A DNA stretch of 64,000 bases from Asterias rubens (taxonomy: Eukaryota > Echinodermata > Asteroidea > Forcipulatida > Asteriidae), in the NCBI RefSeq assembly GCF_902459465.1, contig NC_047073.1, positions 992,001-1,056,000 of the forward strand, in the 5' to 3' direction. The notes beneath the pieces were generated by a model. It ran no database searches. It was not told where the DNA came from and was given only the letters and a program-made list of their open reading frames with translations. Both the position numbers and the translations under genes were made by a program. This document shows positions 15,501 through 27,500 of the stretch, in pieces (position 1 is the stretch's first letter; each line of letters begins with the position of its first letter).

Positions 15501-18500
15501 CGACTGTTGCTAAGGGTGTTGCTAAGGACGTACTGTACTTAAAGCATGATGAGACAAAAATCTAGCCGTAGCTGCCAATAGACCTTTATCACGGTGAGGT
15601 CATCTTGATATTACTCCATTCCAATTCATTGTAACCAAACGGAGGCCGAACAAAATAATAGTTTGGTGCCATGCGCAAAGAATGTTAGCATTCAATGATG
15701 TTACTGGAAACAGGGAACAGGTCATATGACCAAGATGATGACAGCGTGATGGAGGTCTATTTGGACATGGCTTTTAAGTCAACTCTTTTCATTCCGTATT
15801 TCACCTGAATCTAAAATGCAGTTTCTTTTTTAATCACAGACAATGAGATGCCAATCATCAGCTGTCCAGCAAGTCAAGTGGTGAATACCACTCTGTTGCT
15901 AGATACTGCTACGGTTACACTGGAGAATGTCACAATGGCCACCGATAACGACGGTCCTCCTACAATTACAATCTTAGTTGATGGGAATGAATATAATGTT
16001 GGTGATAGTGTGATTTTCAATCTGGCAATGTCTCCTCATGAAGTGACGTATGTGGCGACCGATGCTGCTGGGAATACGACAATGTGCAACATCACTGTAA
16101 CTGTTGAAGGTAAGAATGTAAATGACCCGGAACGTTCGGTTTTTCTCCAGAAAGATCACAAAAAGCCAGTAAATTTGTCCCATACCTTTAATATTTCCAT
16201 CAATATGCTGCAAATTTCAGTAATTTCTTAACTTGAAGATCATCAATAACTAGTCAAGTTATCCAATACCGTAATATTTTCATCAGTATGCTACAAATTT
16301 CGTTAATTTCTTTTCAATTTTAAGATAATGAAAAGCCAGTGATGGACTGTCCTGCTGATCAAACCATTAATACGACAACTGGCCAAGATACAGGGGTGGC
16401 ATCTTGGCCAACACCAAATGTAGTTGACAACTCTAATCTTCCCGTTGTTCCTACACCCAATGTGACAATTGGTACTCCCTTGGACATTGGTGTACACTTC
16501 ATAGAGTATTCAGCCACTGATGGCAGTGATAACACTCGGGTGTGTGTTTTCATGGTTATAGTGCAAGGTAAGGAGAGTTGAGTCAGATTTTTGCAATATT
16601 TTTTAAAGCATATTACTCTGGTGGGATTTAAAACCATGGCCTTTGCAATTCTTTAGCAGTGTCTTATCAACTGTAGACCACTGAGATCGCCTGCTAGCTA
16701 CATGTACATGTAGAGGCAGATCGAATCCTATGTTTTAACAGCAAGTTCGCATCGATTTAATAGATGTTACACAGCTTTATCCTTCTACTTCGATACTTGG
16801 CATAGTCCTTCAGTCAGGATATAAACGCCAAGGATAAACACATTATGCATCTCTTTGGAACTCCTTGCCTGGTGCATGTTTTCCCCCCCATCCTACAATC
16901 TGAACTGTTTGAAGAGCAATATCAATTCCTACCTCCAGCTCTCCTGAGTTATTTTCATATTTAAATATTTTCTTCTTGTAGCCCCTTCTCCTGAAGATGA
17001 GCAGAGTATACTGTTCGAAACGTTGTGACCAAACCGGCTCTTTTCAGAACTACCACTCCTTCAAAAGAGTTTTTACCCATGGTTGTACCCGCAAGTTTAC
17101 TGATAATATTTATATTTATAGTCGCTCTTATTCTTTATCCCAGATCCATATTTAATATCTATTAAATCTAACTCATGATACTCCAATTTAACAGATAAAG
17201 AGGACCCAGTCTTGGCATGTGCAGATGAAACCATTCCCACTGAAGCCAATCAGGACCATGCGCTCCTCAGTCTTAATATTCCAGTTGTGAGTGATAACTC
17301 AGGGGCTACACTAACAGCTACATGCACCCAAGGAGGAGCTGGTGGTGACCAGGTTGGGATTGGTATTGAAGCCATAGACTGTGAGGCGACTGACCCGTAT
17401 GGAAACACAGGAACATGTACATTCATGCTGACTGTTGTAGGTAAGAACCCAAAACATGACTAACCATATACTTCCTGAATTTGTATACACAATGATATTA
17501 TATTTATTGGTTTATTTCATAAAAATATTACAAAGGAATGAACAGTATGACAACTGATATGGTTGAATTGCACTAGAACATGTACAGTATAAAAATGTCC
17601 TTAAAAAGAGCTTTAATAACATATGATAACATATATAGTTCCCACATGACGTAAATCGGCCATCTTCCGGCCAACACACAGCCATGCGTTTTACACGAGA
17701 ACAGGGTGCAGCACGTACACATTTCACAAAACTCGTTGCCTGATTTGTAAGTAAACTGCGTGGCTGCATTAATAAACTGGGCGCTTGACGCGCCTGCAAG
17801 CCAAAATGCAATTTACCCAAAATCATGGCATCTATTGCAACTTATCTATAACATCTTATTTATCAATTATGGTTGATTCTTGTTTTAGATCAAGAGCCTC
17901 CAATGATCACATGCCCTGAAGACACCACCATTGGAACAGATGCCCCGTTAGGAACCGCTTCCTTCACTGTACTTGCACCTTTAAGCGTTTCAGACAACTC
18001 TGGAGCTGTTCAGGATGAAATTGTCTTAGCTGATTCAACTTTAAGCATTGGTCAGGTGCTGACCCTACCTCCACGGACCTTGCCCTACTCGTTTGTGTAC
18101 ACTGTGAGAGACGAAGTACCCCTGACCAACAGTTGCACTTTTCAGCTTACAGTTAATGGTAGGTATCTAAAACCTTTCAGTTGGAAACTTTAGGACAGTT
18201 GGTGGCAGCAGACACAAGCCGTCGATTTCACCGAACTCATCCTAACTTAGGATTTATCTTCGGACTTAAGACGAGTTAAGTTCCCTATCTGAAGTTGTAT
18301 GCGTGGCGTGTCGGTTAAGAGCACCGGATTCAAGCTCTGGTGTTTAATGAGCAGAGTGTGGGTATGAATCCCGGTCGTGACACTTGCTACGCAAAATTTG
18401 GGAGGTAGTGCTTTCTGCTCTCTTGGCCAGGCTTCGGATTGATGATACCCAAGCCTACATCCGTATGGACGGTAAAAGGGGTAACCCTTTTGCAGCCCTA

Positions 18501-21500
18501 GGAGTAGGTGGCAAGAGCCTCTGGAAAAAAATAATTGTAGCCCACGCCTTCAGGCCTTGTGTGTCTGGCGACTTGCATAAAAAAAAAACTTAAAAATGCA
18601 TTGAACCCAACCTAAGATAGGACGGGTTACTCCTCCTAAATCGAGATATAGGTTTAATCCTAGCGATTTGTGAATCGGCCCCAGGTCATTTACAGCACTG
18701 CATTCTCAGGGTCACTTTGAATCCTACAACTGCCCTTGGATAATAACATCTTCTTGTTGCAGGTGATGAAATCAAAGTTGTATGATGAGTTTCAACCTTG
18801 TAGAAAACACAACTTATTAAAGCGCAACAGTAGCAATTCTCAAATGTAGGTACAATCCAATCGGAGTGTGATGAGGTATCATCTATATTGGCTACCCATT
18901 AAGGACAGAATCATCTACAAGATCCTTGTGTATGTCTATCGCTCATTAAAAGGCACCACCATATCTCTCAGAAGGACTCCAACCCCATATTTCCAACCGC
19001 CAGTCTATGCAATCTAATAACAAACATCTTGTTCAAAACTTTCCTCAAGACTCACATAATGAGGACTTCTAACTTTTCCCGTTTATTGTGTCACTGCGCC
19101 ATGAGCATCTTTAGATGGATACCGGCGCATTATATTGCCCATTATTATTATTATTATTATTACATGGAGTGCGAGACAAGACCTTTTGACTGAGCTTGCT
19201 CTGTGGCAAAATAACAATTTTTTATTAATTTTTTATTTTTTACCCAGATGATGATCCACCCACATTTACTGGTTGTCCTGATGCCTTTACTGTTTGGGTG
19301 GGGTCTGCAACCGAAACTGCCCTAATAAGATGGACTCCGCCAGTTGCAATGGACAACGTGGAGCTAGCTGGTCCTGCAACCTCTAACATCGCACTAAATA
19401 GTCGGTTAATGCCACCAGGTGCCACTGTTCGCTACACAGCGACTGACACTGCTGGTCGACAGGGTACCTGTGAATTTATGGTCACAGTTAGTGTTGCTAC
19501 GACAGGTAACTTAACATAGTAGTAGTAAATACAGGGCTCATCTATTCTTCACATGTCCCTTGTTGTTTCCAAACCTTGCTGTCAATCATCTTCATTCAGG
19601 ACCAATGCTTTAGGTGCTATTGAGCCTGGCCTACAGGTAGTTCTGTAAATCATGTTTACCTTATTTTGTTCCTGTAGCTAAACTTTTGTTTGCAAGAATT
19701 GTTACTGTACTTTGTGAAATGGCCGAAACAAAATAATAATAATACTAAATTTGGATTTTAGATATAATTACTTCTAAGTCCTCCCACTTTGTCTATATGA
19801 ACAGGTCTTGAGAGTTACCCAGTTACAGTTATTATGAGTTCAATACGTGGAACATCGGACTCTGGAAATGCGATGCTAATACAGAACCTTGCCGATGACG
19901 TAAGCTGATTTTGGTTTTCAAGAAAATAGAATAAGCCATTGTAAACTACTTACCAACTAAAAGGATATATTGTGGTGTAAATAAAACACAAAAATGTTGA
20001 ACGGACTCTTAATATAGGCAGAGTCTTTTTCAAAGGCTAAGTGACAACACAACATGTATGAATAAGTATACTGGTATGGGATTTGAGGCATTGCATTGTG
20101 AGGGTATCAAGAAATGTATTTGGTTTGCGGTAACACCGTGTGTGTGTCTACTTGCGAGGTAGAGTTTGGTCTTTAGGGAACTATGTTGCTATATATTCTA
20201 CTTCCGTGGAGTAGATTTTTCAGATTTTTTTTTTGTAGAACTGAGAAGTCTCTTTAAAAGTCAGAAAAATCTACTTTGTGGTAGAAGAATATAAAGTAAG
20301 ACAGTTCTGTAAAGAACAAAATCTACCTGGCAAGTAGATACGCACATGGTGTTAGCGCAAACCAAAATATACTGGTGTAACAGAAGCAGTCGGGTAGAAG
20401 GAAAGAAAAAGAGAGAGAGGCAGAAGGCACATAGAAAAACCAAGGGATGAAAAATGAAGAAGGAGACAGGGGGGAAGAGATTTTGAGGGATTCAAAATCT
20501 GGTTGGGTTTTTTACTGATTTTGTGCTTACTGTGCGATTTCCTATTCATAGCGATATACGCGATAACCTTCTGGGGCCCAAAATGAATGGCATCACAATA
20601 CAAATCCATAGTGAACGTGTAAGATGGACGACTAATCCATAGTGAACGTGTAAGATGGACGACTAATCCATAGTGAACGTGTAAGATGGACGACTAATCC
20701 ATAGTGAACGTGTAAGATGGACGACTAATCCATAGTGAACGTGTAAGATGGACGACTAATCCATAGTGAACGTGTAAGATGGACGACTAATCCATAGTGA
20801 ACGTGTAAGATGGACGACTAATCCATAGTGAACGTGTAAGATGGACGACTAATCCATAGTGAACGTGTAAGATGGACGACTAATCCATAGTGAACGTGTA
20901 AGATGGACGACTAATCCATAGTGAACGTGTAAGATGGACGACTAATCCATAGTGAACGTGTAAGATGGACGACTAATCCATAGTGAACGTGTAAGATGGA
21001 CGACTAATTTTCTGTACACCTCGGCAAACCTTTCTGCTCCAGTATAAAGCACAAACATTTACTCACCCTTAAGCAGCGGTATAAAATTGGGCCCAGGACA
21101 AATCTGGAAAGCAGATAATTTGTTTGCTCTCTGATTCAACATTTTTTGCCCTTTTGTTTTTGTTTCTGTATAGCTGGAGGACCTGTTCCGTACCTCGGGT
21201 GATCCTTTAGCGCCCGTACTGGTAACGCTTACTCCAATGGCACAAAGATCTTCAGGTAGTAACACCATTGTGGAGCTACAACTCACATTGACAAACTCTG
21301 ACCTGACACCTACAGAGATTGAACAGGCATTTGATGACCTCACTCCGTTGAATATGTTTCCTACTGGCAATGTTGCTGTAGGAAACACGTTCACTATAGG
21401 TGAGTATTAAACATTCAAGACCGAGTACAGTGCCCTTCAGTTTCATAGTTGTGCTTAAAGGCACTGGACACTTTTGGTAATTACTCCAAATAATTGTTAA

Positions 21501-24500
21501 CATCAAAACTTACTTGTTAACGATCAATGGAGAGCTGTTGGTTGTATAAAACATTGTGAGAAACGGCTTCCTCTGAAGTAACGTAGTTTTCGAGAAAGAA
21601 GTAATTTTCCACTAAAATATTTGAATTTGATTTTGAGACCTCAAAATTAGATTTTGAGGTCTCGAAATCAAGCACCTGAAAGCACACAAATTCTTGTGAC
21701 AAGGGTGTTTTTTCTTCCATTATTATCTCGCAACTACGACGACCAATTGAGTTCAAATTCATATTCATGTTCATGGCAAAGGCTAATTAATTGCACAGAT
21801 GTAAAAAAAAAATAATGATAAACTGATGTAATGGTTACTTTTGCTGATGCTGTTGCACAGGTCGTGGTGGCTGCGTTAACAGTGATGTGTGTATGAATGG
21901 AGGAACATGTCGCCCTGGCAGAGCTGGATCCCATGTATGCGAATGCACAACAGGCTTTACTGGCACTGACTGCAGTACAGGTACTAGACCATTCTACCCT
22001 TTAACCTCTAACCTTTTAACCTCTACCATTAAACTTTAAAAACATTCACCTGTTGAAAGTGATACTGGTTTTAAGCCACTACCTGGTATCTCTGCATATT
22101 TTTCTACTGCTATTACTACAGAAAGCTGGTTTATGTTATGAGTAGTTCAACATGCACCCGTTTCAGACAGGTGCGCCAGAGTTGTGTCGAACCAAACTCA
22201 TGAAAACAGTCTGGAGCAAATGGACGTCCTAGAAGTCGAAAGAACGACTGTTGCAGTAGTTCGGAAAGCCTCTGGGGTGCCTTGGTTTCAGACGTAGACC
22301 TTGTCATAAGATAATTAGCCAATGTAAATGATTGCCGGACTGAAACCAATTTAGAAAAATGAGTAAAACAATGTCACAAAGATCATTTTTGTCACAGTTT
22401 TACAGTTAAGCTATAATTACTTTACCTGGTTAATACATTTGGTTACATTTCTAAAATAATGTTCGTCTCATCGAGACAAACATTATTTTCGTGACTTGTT
22501 TTACTCATTTCTCAAAAAACTACAGCACCTTAGCAAGTGTTATTTTAAGGGAAGCTCTCTACCATCATTATCTTCAAACCATGTAAAGTTTATTGTAAAT
22601 CTGTGGACATTGTGTTTTGTGTCCTACAGAGAGTACCCAAATTATTAAACTGTTATTCTTCTTCTTATTATGACAAGATATTGATGAGTGTGCACTAGCT
22701 ACAAACAGTGAGGCATGTATAGAGCAAGGGCTCTCGTGTTATAATACTCCTGGCACCTTCAGTTGTACCTGTCCTTTCGGCCAGTGGAGGGGAAATTCAG
22801 GACGCTGTGCTGGTAAGTTTAACTGTTTAATAGCAGTGTAGAATGATTGGCTGCATATTGCCCCACTGAACCTTGTAAACCATTGGTTCTATGTCAAGGA
22901 ATAGGTCTCTAACTGTTTAATAGCAGTGTATAATGATTGGCTGCATATTGCCCCACTGAACCTTGTAAACCATTGGTTCTATGTCAAGGAATAGGTCTCT
23001 AACTGTTTAATAGCAGTGTAGAATGATTGGCTGCATATTGCCCCACTGAACCTTGTAAACCATTGGTTCTATGTCAAGGAATAGGTCTCTAACTGTTTAA
23101 TAGCAGTGTATAATGATTGGCTGCATATTGCCCCACTGAACCTTGTAAACCATTGGTTCTATGTCAAGGAATAGGTCTCTAACTGTTTAATAGCAGTGTA
23201 GAATGATTGGCTGCATATTGCCCCACTGAACCTTGTAAACCATTGGTTCTATGTCAAGGAATAGGTCTCTAACTGTTTAATAGCAGTGTATAATGATTGG
23301 CTGCATATTGCCCCACTGAACCTTGTAAACCATTGGTTCTATGTCAAGGAATAGGTCTCTAACTGTTTAATAGCAGTGTATAATGATTGGCTGCATATTG
23401 CCCCACTGAACCTTGTAAACCATTGGTTCTATGTCAAGGAATAGGTCTCTAACTGTTTAATAGCAGTGTAGAATGATTGGCTGCATATTGCCCCACTGAA
23501 CCTTGTAAACCATTGGTTCTATGTCAAGGAATAGGTCTCTAACTGTTTAATAGCAGTGTATAATGATTGGCTTCATATTGCCCCACTGAACCTTGTAAAC
23601 CATTGGTTCTATGTCAAGGAATAGGTCTCATACATGTATTTCAAAACGTAGCTCTGCATATAAACTGCTCACAAAAACGTAGGAAACTTTTTTCTATCAA
23701 GTATATTTTTATTATTTATTACTCTCTATGTACAAAGATAAATATCAATGCAAAGCTTAAGTGTTCCAATTTAAAATTATACCACATAAATTGGCTTCAT
23801 GAATGATAACTAGACAAAGTCACAAATCAATTGTACCAAAATGACTGTTATCTGTACTGAACAGTCAATAAAAGTATTGATCAATAATCAAACCGGTCAA
23901 GCTTCAGAACCATGAATGGTTTACACACAGATTTGCACCTGTGAGAACACCACACACATTTACACCTTGAAAACACCTTGTTTGGGTATTTGCAAGACTC
24001 GTTACTGAACTTCTTGTCTCAATATAAAGTGGATTAAGATCAGTAAGTTGCCTTGCTTGCTTGAACTACAATATCAATGGTTTGTTCATACCCTAGGTAG
24101 GGATGGTTGCAACCTGTGCACCCATTTGACTGCCGGTGCTGCATACTCCTAAGGAGTTGAGTTTCAGGAATGCATTGAACCTGAATGAACAAGAGTAATA
24201 ATGTGGAATATCAGTTGAGGAAGCCCTTCTTAATTGGTTTGAAAAAGTGAATAATGCACATTGATATTATTATAATTATAAAAATACTAATAATAACTTT
24301 TTTATTTACATTTTGTAGTTGGAAAAATCTTCAGGATCACTATAATTATTCTAAGATTGGATACTCTGATTGCTCAGTTTACGAATGATCTTTTGGATTC
24401 AACATCCCCTAGATATATTCAGCTACGAAGTCGGATCGAGATCGCTGTAAGTTCCTATTCCAGTAATACTACAGTCTATAATGTTTATGTATCTAGTCCC

Positions 24501-27500
24501 TACAAGCTGCTTGCTGGTGGTGCATTCTTTAAGTTGACAGATACATGTATATATAGGATTTGAGGCATTGCTTGGTGAGGTATCAGTTTGGTTTTCGGTA
24601 CCACCATGTGTATCTACTTGCCAGGTAGAGTTTGTTCTTATAGAACTGTCTTTCTTTATTCTACTACCGCGGAGTAGATTGTTCGGGTGTTCGGGAGACT
24701 TCTCAGTTCTGAAAAGAACTGTCCTGCTTTTTTTAAACTAATACCCGGGCGGATGGTATAGAAAATAGGCTGGGACTACTACTTTAGCTTATAGGATCGT
24801 AATTAACTCTACTATCGCGAAGTCAGTTCTTAAATTGGTCTCAACGTTTCGACTAGCTTGGTCTAGTCCTCGTCAGGAAACAGATATAGATGCTATACAA
24901 ATTCACATTCTTCTTAGTGTTGCTAACATTTTGCACCTTTTCTTTTACTCCCGACATACAGGTGTTCAATATTTTGATTAGACTCCCAGGATATCAGTTT
25001 GTTCAGGTCAGAGTCATCAGCTTCTCATCTGGCAGTATCATCCCAAGCCTGATTGTAACTGTGGATCCAAATTCACCGAGATCCCAACAAGACATTCAGA
25101 ATGATCTGACTGTAGCCATTGCGAACATGGACAACAGTTTGGGTGACGGCATTAGTGTTGAACCACAGAGTGCAAACGTTGCTGAAGGTATGTTTGTATT
25201 TAAACAAACATGTATAAAGCTTTTCATTAAACTAGAAAACCATATTTTCAGCAATTTTCAGAGGGTGAGAAGCAAGTGGGATTGACAAGTTTGTGTATCT
25301 GCAGAAGTGTAGATGTTTTTTGTTTTTTGGGGGTTTTTTTTAGTGAAGAAGTAATCTTGGCCCATCTCTGCTTACCGTCAGCAAAGAATCAGCGCTTGCA
25401 TAATCAGGGAATTCCCCGCTTTCGTCAAGCGTATTTCACTAGTTAGCAGGGAATTTGTGCTTGTGCGCGTGCGTATTCCACGTTGCTAGGCATTCTGCGC
25501 TTACAAAGATTGCACAGAAGGCGGGAAACTGGACCTCGAAGATGCGTCATCATCAAGCTAATTCGCATCACCAGTACTTAAGCAGCCTCCAGCATCAAGG
25601 TCCATTATTCTCCAGAAGACGTTGAGTTGAAAACCTAGGGTTGTTTTCAGAACCACCCCAACCCAATTAGAGATTATCATTACATGGTGTTACCGCAAAC
25701 TTTGCTAAATACTTACTTTTTGTTATAAATTTTGTTACGGGTGTCTTTAAAAGAGTCTTAAGTGTTAGATTTGACTTTCTAAAGTGTGAGCTCCAGTCAT
25801 CTTTCACCTTCTCACAGGCCGCTCACACATTCCAAAACATCTTTTTAATTTTCAGAGGTATGTTTGGCAGATTACTGTATGAACGGAGGAACATGTTCAT
25901 ACTCTTCTACATTTGCAAGCACTTGCAGGTAGGCATAACTTTTAAAACAAATTTCATATCAGCATACCTTCCAACTGTTCTGTTTTTTTAGGGGCTGTCC
26001 CTATTTTGGAGAATTCCAACGTCACAAATAGGGACAGTCCCTAATTCTGAAAATCTTGTAATGTGGATTGCAACTAAAACATTTGGTGTGAATAAAAGGG
26101 CACAGCACTTTTGCCCTGGAATGGGGTACCTTGATGAAGAACATACCAATTTGTATCAGAACAATTTGCAAAGGGCACCACAGCAAAAGCACAGTGAAGC
26201 ATTTAGTTTGTCTATTTATTCCTAGATAAGAGTTCAGATATAAATTAATACAAATTTGTTGCTGTTTTTTTGTCTTGCTTTTGTATTTTGTTTACCGGTA
26301 ACCATAGCTACATATGATATTCATGATGTCCTACATACATCTTCAACTTTCCAATGGCCCAGGCATGAACACCCGCTATGGTGAAAAGGCATTCTCAGTA
26401 GCCGTACCAACTTGCTGGAACAAGCGCCCTCTACACATCAGTGACTCATCCTCAATCAGCTCATTTTAAAAGTCCATCTAAGTCCATTTCTCTTTTGTTT
26501 TGTTTTAGTTGTCTAAGTGGCTTCATTGGTCTCCAGTGTCAGACGCCTACAGGTAATTTAATATTAACTGTTAGCTCAATTTTCCTTTCTGTCCATCATT
26601 CCGGTGCTTCTCATTAAAAAAATTCCTGGCACTTCCGTCAGATCTTTGGTTTTGGGGGCTATATGAATGACTTTAATCGAGTGTACATGTATGTTTTTGG
26701 TGGAGACTTTTCCTAAACATTGCGCCCAGCATTCATTTCATTTACACACCGCAGACAACTTTTACCAACACTTTTTACGGAAATCTTTTGACAATCTTTT
26801 GACAATCTCAATGTCTTGATTAAAGGCACTGGACAATTAGCAATTAACTGTTAGCATAAAAACTAACTTGGTAACAAGCAATGGAGAGCTGTTGATAGTA
26901 TAAAACATTGTGAGAAGTGGCTCCCTCTGAAGTAAAATAGTTTCTGAGAACGAAATAATTTTCCACGAATTTGATTTTGAGACCTCGGAATAAGATTTGA
27001 AGGTTCCAAAATCAAGCATCTGGAAGCATTCAACTTCGTGTGACCATGGTGCGACAGGGGTGTTTTTTTCTTTTATTAATATCAATAATTACCAATAGTG
27101 TCCACTGCCTTTAAGTTAACCAGTAATAATAATAATAATAATAATTTGTTATTTCTATGAAGGAGGTGGTGTTGATCCCCCAACTACCGCTCCCCCGAGT
27201 GGTTTGTCCACCGAGGTAATTATTGCCATCGCTGTCGGAGGTTCGCTCCTACTCATCATTATTGTCTTGGGTATCCTTGGAGTCTGTTTCATCATGAGTA
27301 GGGCATCCTCCTCAAGAACAGGAGCCATGTACGGTCGGGATAAATACCAGTATTATGACAATCACAGGAGGCAGGAAAATGGGGAGCACAATTACACAAG
27401 AGATGTAAGTATATCTGGAATCTTTTTATAACAACTTGCACTGTTTTAACTTAATGTATTATTATAAGAGTTATTATGAAAAGGTAGGCTTGGAGAGCAA

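Noticed and set aside
20606..21008. CRISPR-like array
   Set aside because: The units are contiguous with no spacers and lie in an animal intron, so it is a minisatellite.
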